The notes below the pieces were generated by a model. It was not told the DNA's origin. It ran no database searches and saw only the letters and a program-made list of their open reading frames with translations. From contig OU862913.1 of assembly GCA_917880885.1 (NCBI GenBank), positions 25,491,286-25,555,285 of the forward strand: a stretch of DNA of 64,000 nucleotides, written 5' to 3'. This DNA is from Limnephilus marmoratus. Its lineage: Eukaryota; Arthropoda; Insecta; Trichoptera; Limnephilidae. Each line of letters begins with the position of its first letter. Within the stretch, counting starts at the first letter, position 1. Position numbers and translations under genes: made by a program. Positions 30,401 through 32,828 of the stretch are shown here, piece after piece.

Positions 30401-32097
30401 TGGCGTAAACGCTAAACTACTTGAAAACAGGGATATTTTTTTAAATTGACGCGAGCAGGCGGTATAAAGGGGCACAAACCATGTGACACAAACCTAGCGT
30501 AGCCGTTAAACTACTTGAAAACGTAGGCTGTTTTTTAAAATTGACGCGAGCAGGCGGTATAAAGGGGCACAAACCATGTTACACAAACCTAGCGTAGCCG
30601 CTAAACTACTTGAAAACGTAGGCTGTTTTTTTAAATTGACGCGAGCAGGCGGTATACAGGGGCACAAACCATGTTACACAAACCTAGCGTAGCCGCTAAA
30701 CTACTTGAAAACGTAGGCTGTTTTTTAAAATTGACGCGAGCAGGCGGTATAAAGGGGCACAAACCATGTTACACAAACCTAGCGTAGCCGCTAAACTACT
30801 TGAAAACGTAGGCTGTTTTTTTAAATTGACGCGAGCAGGCGGTATAAAGGGGCACAAACCATGTTACACAAACCTAGCGTAGCCGCTAAACTACTTGAAA
30901 ACGTAGGCTGTTTTTTAAAATTGACGCGAGCAGGCGGTATAAAGGGGCACAAACCATGTTACACAAACCTAGCGTTAGGTTAGGTTAGGTTACGCATTTT
31001 TAAGACTACGAATTTTCATACTTTTGGTTTAAGAATACGGCCGTTGAGATAGTTGTAATTCATAAAATAGGGATAAATATTTTTGAGACTTGGTAACACT
31101 GCCAACACATGTTCCTGTATTTCTTGTTTTTCTATGACTTTGTATTGCGTCAGTCAAAACCAGCTTCTGAAATGAATATTTTCATGTGTGTGTGAATAGA
31201 AAATTTTAAAGTCGTGTAATTTAGTTAATATTGCTTACCGCCGCCTAATTCTTTCAGATTCGGATTCCCCGGCCCATAGTTAGTATAAAAATAACTAGTT
31301 TGATTTTGTAGGAATCAGAATGCATCCAAAATGACTATTTTCCTGTGTGTGTGTATAAAAAATTTTAAAGTCGTGTAACTTTGTTAATATTGCTTTCCGA
31401 AAAAAAATTCTTTCAGTTTTGGATTTTCCGGCCCATAATTAGTATAAAAAAAAAAAAAAAAATTATTTTGGAAGACCTTCCGTAAACCGAAATTATTCCA
31501 ACGTTACAAAAAATGCACGACACTAGTTAAAGGTTAAGAATGGCTGTCATAGGCAAAAGTTTACCACCATTTCTTTTTAACTGACTGAACTCAGTCTGGA
31601 CTGATCTAATGAAGGACAGTCTTACTCAGAGGTAACTCACATTCAAGATGGCCAGGTCTGATGTGTCCGACAGACTGGTTGAATAATTATTCGGTGATTT
31701 GTATAATAATAATTGGGTGATTTATAAAAGCCGTTTATAATCAAAAATCACCACAAGGGCGCCAAACTAGGTGACAAAGCGTTACGCGCTGGGTCCACAT
31801 TCCTGCAATGACCTACTATTTGGTCTGAGTTCAGAAACACTTTACAAAACTTTGATAAAGTTGCCACTCCAGAATTTATAAAGACAATTGCCCATTTTTA
31901 CCTTCATCACCAAAACTGAGCAGAGTTTGTTTGGGTTTTGTTTTGTCCTTTTTGGGTCGCAGGCAGGGCGGGGGCGGAGCCTGGGGCATGTTCTCGTCCA
32001 CGTCCATCGAGTTCCCGCCCCCGTTCAACTCCTCATCGTCGTCATTAGCCAGACATCTCATCTGCATCCGCTTCTTCGGCTTTCGAAAAAGCGACAT
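3223..32097 (-). CDS. PAXBP1: PAXBP1 (GCFC1) homologue, N-terminal half, nine exons
   Basis: GCFC-family nuclear protein; the vertebrate member is an adaptor linking PAX3/7 to an H3K4 methyltransferase. Nine exons (1495 coding nt, about 498 residues) join in compatible phases with GT/AG ends. Landmarks in order are FRKPKKR near the N-terminus, an acidic stretch, LLSFGDE, EIFQVKKSSQSKK, IPDAAVIHAARKKRQQ, GRLVREDGEGDGSDED, WESQQIRKAV, then a coiled coil with RLRAYITDLVECLDEK and LYK/HKR-like basic residues. These match the order in human PAXBP1. The family is about 900 residues long, so the C-terminal GCFC domain must lie left of the window. The start is the ATG at 32097, because MSLFRKPKKR aligns with the human N-terminus. 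Exons are GC-rich compared with the introns. The gene shares a divergent promoter region with the membrane-protein gene at 32659. Introns total about 27 kb and are mostly TEs. Confidence 0.9.
3417..4036 (+). mobile_element. TTAA-flanked piggyBac-like MITE, copy 1
   Basis: The element begins TTAA-CCTGTTAAAG and ends AACTGG-TTAA, so it has TTAA at both edges and CC(T/A)GTTA termini. Landmarks are 'ttgaattgaatgttttgtgg', 'cacattcctagaacaataaa' and 'caagcgattccgacctcgtc'. It is noncoding. About nine related copies lie in the PAXBP1 introns. Confidence 0.75.
4067..4310 (-). repeat. Degenerate fragment of the LINE-tailed SINE-like repeat
   Basis: The poly(T) start, 'ggaaaataatttcccttagg' and 'aaatctgggggtcagtgtg' match the repeat seen intact at 15530-15962. 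On the minus strand the poly(A) would be at the left. The outer half is missing. Confidence 0.5.
4365..4554 (-). CDS. PAXBP1: PAXBP1 exon 8 (coiled coil)
   Basis: Encodes RLTALRSAQTIRKLEVEQ, a heptad-rich stretch and RLRAYITDLVECLDEK, which matches human EMRGYVQDLLECFSEK. Acceptor TTGATCAG. The donor, GTGACA, is weaker than the others. Phase 2 to 0. Confidence 0.88.
4716..5176 (+). mobile_element. TTAA-flanked piggyBac-like MITE, copy 2
   Basis: Starts TTGA-CCCGTCAAAGGCC (mutated TTAA) and ends AGAGG-TTAA. It shares the landmarks of copy 1, including 'aagcgattctgaccttgtc'. Confidence 0.7.
5225..5671 (-). mobile_element. Helitron, degenerate heat-shock-element family copy
   Basis: On the minus strand it begins TCAATGAATATATATTG at 5671 and ends CCCCAGCTAG at 5225, followed by T. 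That is the A|TC...CTAG|T pattern of Helitrons. The 5' part (5500-5671) is homologous to the Helitron at 39237. The interior at 5350-5397 keeps a 5-bp register of GAA/TTC-like pentamers with many mismatches. It is noncoding. Confidence 0.7.
5672..6245. other. Helitron remnant (5755-5930) and otherwise no recognised feature
   Basis: 5755-5930 matches the Helitron family at 33903-34351 ('aatcactctatctattggtg', 'aaaaccgcatgaaaat'), but neither end is present. Nothing else is recognised up to the mariner. Confidence 0.5.
6248..7534 (-). mobile_element. mariner transposon, full length with TIRs, transposase broken
   Basis: The 1287-bp element is flanked by TA and has TIRs CGAGGGTGGGTTTTTAAG (left) and the complement of cttaaaaacctcccctcg (right). 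The minus strand carries a transposase start (MEKIEFRAIIKFLTKQGKS, about 7355-7119) with the mariner helix-turn-helix type N-terminus. A second block (about 6798-6394) has the catalytic-core motifs DSAPIHKS and HPLHSLDLAPSNYYSFPNLK. The blocks are out of frame and the middle is disrupted, so it is not expected to encode an active enzyme. A 30-bp 'gtgaaaaatccttctgtctg' repeat recurs at its right flank. Confidence 0.88.
7540..8090 (-). mobile_element. TTAA-flanked MITE, copy 3, with flanking short repeats
   Basis: The left edge is TTAA-CCTCTGATCGG at 7602 and the family body reads on the minus strand to about 8060. The sequence 'gtgaaaaatccttctgtctg' plus 'acaattttaa' occurs three times (7540, 7576, 8060), twice on the left and once on the right. 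This suggests a local duplication around the insertion. Confidence 0.65.
8120..8261 (-). CDS. PAXBP1: PAXBP1 exon 7
   Basis: Encodes about 46 residues (DSAEMNPFAVAPAQVTEATL to TEALKI) between acceptor GCATTGCAG and donor ATCAG|GTAAGA, entering in phase 1 and ending in phase 2. It corresponds to the human segment before the coiled coil (VTIDLVKKQL). Confidence 0.83.
8465..8943 (-). mobile_element. TTAA-flanked MITE, copy 4, with 75-bp internal duplication
   Basis: TTAA is present at 8465 and 8940. The body matches the family on the minus strand. A 75-bp block that includes 'gacaaggtcagaatcgcttg' is tandemly duplicated at about 8525-8674. Confidence 0.7.
9156..9590 (+). mobile_element. TTAA-flanked MITE, copy 5 (diverged subfamily)
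   Basis: Begins TTAA-CCTATCCTGTGCG and ends GAGAGG-TTAA. It retains 'aagcgattctgaccttgtt' and 'cataagggttaaaatcgca', but the middle is shorter than in copy 1. Confidence 0.7.
9740..9809 (-). CDS. PAXBP1: PAXBP1 exon 6
   Basis: A 70-bp exon encoding IMAAQQESYYGATYIMPTIQ and QIA plus one base. Acceptor TTGTTGCAG, donor GCAG|GTAAAT. The Tyr-rich segment sits where human PAXBP1 has its Tyr-rich linker. Confidence 0.82.
10030..10183 (-). mobile_element. Second tRNA-derived SINE family, minus copy
   Basis: Read on the minus strand from 10183, it has a tRNA-like head: acceptor-like GGTGGCA pairing with TTGCGACC, and a perfect T arm CTGGG-TTCGAGT-CCCAG. The tail is 'tatctttttctatttttctg'. The same T-arm-plus-tail arrangement occurs at 42935-43025. 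The shared tail, the acceptor mismatch and the poor anticodon arm argue for a SINE over a working tRNA gene. Confidence 0.65.
10497..11391 (-). mobile_element. TTAA-flanked MITE, copy 6, interrupted
   Basis: The right edge is AACAGG-TTAA at 11386-11391. The family body runs leftwards to about 10497, where the end is degenerate. It is split at 10716-10723 by the TIR element described next. Confidence 0.68.
10724..11253. mobile_element. MITE with ~150-bp TIRs and exact 8-bp TSD
   Basis: Termini are GGTAAATTTTTGGGATTGG (left) and the complement of ccaatcccgaaaaattacc (right). The flanking 8-bp duplication gtttattg is exact (10716-10723 and 11254-11261). The inverted arms extend about 150 bp. 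The interior has two tandem copies of a block with 'acgtttttgaatggtttgtt', which recurs in other foldback elements of this window. The 8-bp TSD fits hAT or P-like transposons. Confidence 0.8.
11427..11497 (-). CDS. PAXBP1: PAXBP1 exon 5
   Basis: A 71-bp exon encoding GSDVDSGGEEWESQQIRKAV and THSQ, corresponding to the human W-EQEQIRKG segment. Acceptor TTTGCAG, donor CAG|GTAAAG, phases 1 to 0. Confidence 0.85.
11603..11959. mobile_element. hAT-like MITE with exact 8-bp TSD
   Basis: Begins CAGGGGTCGGCAAAC and ends CGACCCCCG, flanked by the exact 8-bp duplication ccctagga (11595-11602 and 11960-11967). CAGGGGTCGGCAAAC is a typical hAT terminus. It is noncoding. Confidence 0.82.
11985..12360 (-). 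mobile_element. TTAA-flanked MITE, copy 7 (diverged)
   Basis: It contains 'gcgattttgacccttatgta' and 'caaggtcagaatcgcttgcg' and ends AAGGG-TTAA at 12357-12360. The left end is degraded behind an A-rich run. Confidence 0.6.
12390..13140. repeat. Poly(T)-headed retroelement-like region, unassigned
   Basis: A 50-bp T-rich tract (12391-12444), interrupted by a few A residues, is followed by about 650 bp of moderately AT-rich DNA. This is the layout of a minus-oriented retroelement 3' end. I do not recognise a protein motif, so the family is not assigned. Confidence 0.4.
13142..13470 (-). mobile_element. LINE-tailed SINE-like repeat
   Basis: On the minus strand it begins 'atttcaatttgggaggcggg' and ends 'cctcctgtgtagagctcatg' plus a poly(A) run. 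The last ~60 bp match the 3' end of the jockey-like LINE at 44490-45045 and 62455-62850. Copies occur at 15530, 34605, 42545, 55445 and 57043. Confidence 0.7.
13677..14323. mobile_element. hAT-like MITE carrying a nested TTAA MITE (copy 8)
   Basis: The outer termini are CAGGGTTTCCCAACC at 13677 and the complementary GGTTGGGAAGTCCC at 14308-14321, typical of hAT ends. No clear 8-bp TSD was read. Inside, from TTAA-CCTGTCAAATGCC at 13742 to about 14240, is a plus-oriented TTAA MITE with 'caagcgattttgacactgtt'. Confidence 0.65.
14465..14690 (-). CDS. PAXBP1: PAXBP1 exon 4
   Basis: Encodes ARDGADFIP, a Gly/Pro-rich segment, GRLVREDGEGDGSDED and INMAVRDH, plus one base. The GRLVRED motif is the human counterpart's landmark. 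Acceptor TTCGGCAG, donor CATG|GTAACC. The exon is much richer in GC than its flanks. Confidence 0.88.
14790..15452 (+). mobile_element. Helitron with G-rich polypurine tract
   Basis: Starts TCTTACTAATAAAAAAATT and ends CATGCCGGGTACCAGCTAG, followed by T. The 5' part has 'aatcaattgctgttcgtttg' and 'aacggctgggccgattt'. About 160 bp before the 3' end (15236-15400) are almost pure G/A. Open reading frames across that tract are compositional only. Related copies lie at 36675, 40095 and 47866. Confidence 0.78.
15530..15962 (-). mobile_element. LINE-tailed SINE-like repeat, fullest copy
   Basis: About 430 bp, read on the minus strand from 'ttttctatttgggaggcgga' to the LINE-type tail and poly(A). 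It contains the complete middle section ('cttccctcaaccagtctctc') lost in the shorter copies. Confidence 0.7.
16250..16960 (+). repeat. Decayed LINE 3' fragment
   Basis: Translation of about 16400-16570 in one plus frame gives RKLLKSLNLILSTFKNSN, GIIYYNNLPLKLKTIENM and QEFKPKLKNYLK before a stop. This resembles the extreme C-terminus of a non-LTR reverse transcriptase polyprotein. A 3' tail with 'ttttttatttatttg' follows at about 16905. The segment at 16290-16335 ('gaccggtttcagaacgac') may be from another retroelement. Confidence 0.5.
16961..17411. other. No feature recognised (PAXBP1 intron 3)
   Basis: Unassigned AT-rich intron sequence between the LINE remnant and exon 3. 17092-17118 is a short 'acttccttgcagacacttcc' duplication. 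Confidence 0.5.
17412..17681 (-). CDS. PAXBP1: PAXBP1 exon 3
   Basis: Ninety codons, phase 0 at both ends, from EKEKRPLEG to IPDAAVIHAARKKRQQ. The last part is the most conserved motif of the N-terminal half. Acceptor TCTGGTTGCAG, donor CAGCAG|GTATGT. The acceptor lies about 40 bp from a 1-kb minisatellite in intron 2. Confidence 0.9.
17720..18740. repeat. 36-bp minisatellite, about 28 copies
   Basis: The unit on the plus strand is ggcagtcttttggactgtcc followed by ggagaaggtaaacaaa (36 bp). Variants with gggagagt or gggcaaagt spacers alternate. On the PAXBP1 sense (minus) strand each unit holds a pyrimidine run ending CCTTCTCCGGACAG, which resembles a splice acceptor. The array begins about 40 bp upstream of the true exon 3 acceptor. 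Since 36 is a multiple of 3, long repetitive frames stay open in two minus frames; these are not genes. Confidence 0.92.
18741..19029. other. No feature recognised
   Basis: Unassigned intron sequence between the minisatellite and the Helitron end. No coding or repeat signature was found. Confidence 0.4.
19030..19261 (-). mobile_element. Helitron 5' end fragment
   Basis: Read on the minus strand from 19261, it starts TCTTAATATATAAAAATG and continues 'gttccttacgcgctcctaaa' and 'gtccgattacgatgaaactt'. This is a common Helitron 5' end. The 3' end is missing. Confidence 0.6.
19262..19730. other. No feature recognised (PAXBP1 intron 2)
   Basis: Unassigned sequence. It is AT-rich with a moderately GC-rich middle and no recognisable protein motif. 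Confidence 0.4.
19735..20449. repeat. 59-bp dimeric tandem array, about 12 copies
   Basis: Each unit is a 35-bp half (cttataaaaaggcctgatac plus tttattttgtctggg) and a 24-bp half (cttataaaaatacctgatat plus tggg). Both halves start gggcttataaaaa, so the unit is itself a diverged dimer. Copies differ by single substitutions. Confidence 0.92.
20454..20818. mobile_element. MITE with ~40-bp TIRs, left end cut by the array
   Basis: The left arm is 'gtaaagtgcattaacttctg' plus 'gaggtgattcta'. The right arm is its complement and continues to the terminus CCGGACACCCTG. The left arm lacks the outermost bases and abuts the 59-bp array. It is noncoding. Confidence 0.7.
21040..21242 (-). CDS. PAXBP1: PAXBP1 exon 2
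   Basis: The acceptor reads TTCCGCAG and the donor AAG|GTATAC. The exon encodes V-EEDVEIFQVKKSSQSKKLTK and a Gly/Pro-rich linker ending NDSYHK. This aligns with the human VFKVKKSSYSKK region. An upstream GTAGGA donor is possible but would break the phase with exon 3. Confidence 0.85.
21420..22016 (+). mobile_element. TTAA-flanked MITE, copy 9 (diverged)
   Basis: Begins TTAA-CCTCTCTTCTGTGGCGG and ends AACAGG-TTAA. It keeps the 'caaggtcagaatcgcttgtg' motif in inverted order relative to copy 1. It carries about 350 bp of extra AT-rich interior. Confidence 0.6.
22083..25210 (-). mobile_element. CR1/L2-like LINE, endonuclease + reverse transcriptase, frameshifted
   Basis: On the minus strand the order is as follows. 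An AP-like endonuclease starts near 24990 (AIGSWNARSLNNK, ITETWHE, then LSDHRLVCTDI near 24350). Reverse transcriptase blocks follow (NYRPVSNLPLVSKILEK, LLDMSAAFDTIDHDFLIK, CYADDRQVYFF, LLGVNLDSDFSLKNQI), and the C-terminus reaches 22208. Frame breaks occur near 24515, 23890 and 23100, so it is a pseudogene of about 3 kb. ORF1 is not seen. The 3' end has the 'gcgcccttgaggtgatt' motif and an (ATT)n tail at 22094-22112, as CR1/L2-type LINEs do. It lies in PAXBP1 intron 1, same sense. Confidence 0.88.
25317..25869 (-). pseudogene. Non-LTR retrotransposon C-terminal fragment
   Basis: The minus strand from 25869 encodes RMLGFVLRTARNFRD, LYNALVRSRLESGSVVWSP and ERVQKKFLRFLYLREYG. This is the conserved region after the reverse transcriptase palm in jockey-type LINEs. 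A frame change near 25460 leads into DGYLRHDSIDCINW. No upstream RT domain is present, so this is a truncated remnant. Confidence 0.75.
25870..26376. other. No clear feature; short MITE fragment near 26045
   Basis: Only 26045-26090 is recognisable: 'gggtgaaatgcagatcctgc' plus 'caatgtctg' is the terminus of the TIR family at 28378 and 60512. The rest is AT-rich with no signature. Confidence 0.45.
26377..26690. mobile_element. Foldback MITE with ~100-bp arms
   Basis: The left arm (26377-26480, 'tgaatattttttagaaaaca' to 'cactgcattcaaaatg') is the inverted complement of the right arm (26580-26690) with modest divergence and about 100 bp between them. It is noncoding. Confidence 0.72.
26749..27545 (-). 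pseudogene. Non-LTR retrotransposon 3' fragment
   Basis: The minus strand from about 27540 encodes LDCKLSFRDHINNIVNKSLK, LLGFIHRITSDF, LYCSLVRPHLEYASVIWSPF and VQHRFLRGIAWRLGL. This is the LINE region after the RT active site. The 3' end is an (ATTT)n tail at 26749-26770. It is separate from the family at 25317. Confidence 0.75.
27546..28048. repeat. Unresolved repeat region
   Basis: 27790-27860 contains 'caaaccctgctttgccaaac' and 'aaaccattcaaaacct', the module also seen inverted in the 10724 MITE and at 33395-33450. 'gaacgttcc-tattatcc' occurs twice at 27970-28022. Element ends are not clear. Confidence 0.4.
28049..28288. mobile_element. Short MITE with 18-bp TIR
   Basis: Begins ACCTTCTGTCAGGCGCAA and ends TTGCGCCTGACAGAAGGT, a perfect 18-bp inverted repeat around 204 bp of noncoding DNA. 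Confidence 0.72.
28378..29148. mobile_element. Long-TIR MITE (GAATGCAGATCC family), copy 1
   Basis: The left arm starts 'gaatgcagatcctgccaatg' and the right arm is its complement, ending near 29140. Arms are over 130 bp and include 'attgaggaagatacagccgt'. The interior has 'ggcggctacgctaggtttgt'-like sequence shared with the 95-bp array at 30401. A second copy is at 60512-61095. Confidence 0.75.
29439..29751 (+). pseudogene. Internally deleted piggyBac transposase (N-terminus joined to Cys-rich C-terminus)
   Basis: The ATG at 29439 opens MDEPGTSGSKIISSAKDLPH and runs about 48 codons to a stop near 29583. In another frame the sequence continues to the stop at 29751 with KTCLSCQPKLKRK and YRCYSCKKYVCLQCAKQVCP then DCA. 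That is the cysteine-rich zinc-binding domain at the C-terminus of piggyBac transposases. The DDD catalytic core is absent, so the copy cannot transpose itself. Confidence 0.8.
30401..30974. repeat. 95-bp tandem array, six copies
   Basis: The unit is about 95 bp: 'agcgtagccgctaaactact', 'tgaaaacgtaggctg', a T/A run, 'ttgacgcgagcaggcggtat', 'aaaggggcacaaaccatgtt' and 'acacaaacct'. Copies are nearly identical, differing mainly in the T-run and single bases. Related single units occur inside the MITEs at 28378 and 60512. Confidence 0.9.
30975..30992 (+). repeat. Short interstitial (TTAGG)n tract
   Basis: Three TTAGG repeats plus TTA directly follow the 95-bp array. TTAGG is the usual insect telomere repeat. 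It is too short to be a chromosome end. Confidence 0.75.
31690..31775 (-). repeat. CR1/L2-like LINE 3' tail fragment
   Basis: (AAT)n then 'ttgggtgatttataaaagcc' and 'aaaatcaccacaagggcgcc', the degenerate 3' end of the LINE family at 22083. Confidence 0.55.
31902..32097 (-). CDS. PAXBP1: PAXBP1 exon 1 (start codon)
   Basis: Encodes 65 residues plus one base: MSLFRKPKKR, an acidic DDDEE region, a proline run and LLSFGDE. The donor is GTAAAA directly after GATGAAG. The exon ends in phase 1, which fits exon 2. Confidence 0.9.
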
Positions 32098-32658
32098 TTT
32101 CAAGGTAAATTTTCACTAACACCTACTTCCACAGTAAAATGGTGTTTGTCACAACACTCTAATTGTAATTTATAATTGTTTTTACACAATACAACTGGCG
32201 GAAATGTAGAAAACAATGCAAACGATCAGGTTATAATATATCTTGTACTGTAAAAGTCGTAAATTGACAGCTACGCGGAGCGGCTTTCCGCCATCTTTGT
32301 TTTGCAGTGCTGCCATTTTGATAAATTTTATTTTTAAATAAATATTTGATTAAATAGGTAAGTACCTCCCGGAAGAACAAAATAATTTTCATCATCATAA
32401 ATATTTTTTGATTTGTTTAATTTTATCCTATTATTAAATTTATTCTCTTATTTATCGTATTACACAACCCCTAGATTAACTTATTAACTACACCTACGAG
32501 AAAAATTACAGTAATCTTTTAAAATGTTTGCAACATTAAATATGTAAATAAAACAAATTGTACTCTACCTCCATGCTAAATACAACATAAATAATATTCT
32601 AATCATGTTTATATTTTATTTGTGGACGGTGTGCTACGTTAAATCAGAATAGTTCAAA
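32098..32658. promoter_or_regulatory. Divergent promoter region between PAXBP1 and the EB-module gene
   Basis: Only 561 bp separate the PAXBP1 ATG (32097, minus) from the ATG of the membrane-protein gene (32659, plus). A CCGCCATCTT motif (32288-32297) and a nearby GCCATTTTG fit a YY1/PHO-type site. No TATA box is evident in a convincing position. That this is a shared promoter is inferred from the layout. Confidence 0.6.
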
Positions 32659-32828
32659 ATGTTGTTAATTCATCGTTTTATTATATTTTCTTCATTATTC
32701 GGATTTATTTTATGTGACTTTGGAGATGTAGACGATTATTCGAACCGATTTGAAGATACGGAGAAAAATCAAGATGAGATTTTTAATTCTATATTGGATC
32801 ACAAAGATATACCAAAACACGTAGGAAA
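32659..32828 (+). CDS. EB-module gene exon 1 (signal peptide)
   Basis: The ATG at 32659 follows an in-context AAA. The first 19 residues are hydrophobic and end in Cys before DFGDVDDYSNRFEDTEK. The likely donor is GTAACA at 32829, with GTAGGA at 32821 as an alternative; neither gives the phase needed by exon 2. Confidence 0.6.

Larger units (their letters stand above)
30130..31496. mobile_element. Foldback element nested in the piggyBac
   Basis: The left arm (30130-30300: 'aatttcggtttacggaaggt', 'cgaaagaatttttttt', 'acacgactttaaaattttct') is the inverted complement of the right arm (31325-31496). A partial extra copy of the arm sits at 31175-31300. The centre is a 95-bp tandem array. Confidence 0.72.
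29153..31537 (+). mobile_element. piggyBac deletion derivative with TTAA ends
   Basis: Left end TTAA-CCTTTAACTACTGTCGTGC at 29153 and right end the complement of GCACGACACTAGTTAAAGG-TTAA at 31537. The flanking TTAA and matching 19-bp TIRs define a piggyBac-class element of about 2.4 kb. Only a remnant of transposase remains (29439-29751). 'gcctcacgtcagta' occurs on both sides of the coding remnant. A foldback element is nested in the right part. Confidence 0.85.

Noticed and set aside
30975..30992. Telomere or chromosome end
   Set aside because: Only three repeats, embedded in a transposon and followed by a host gene.
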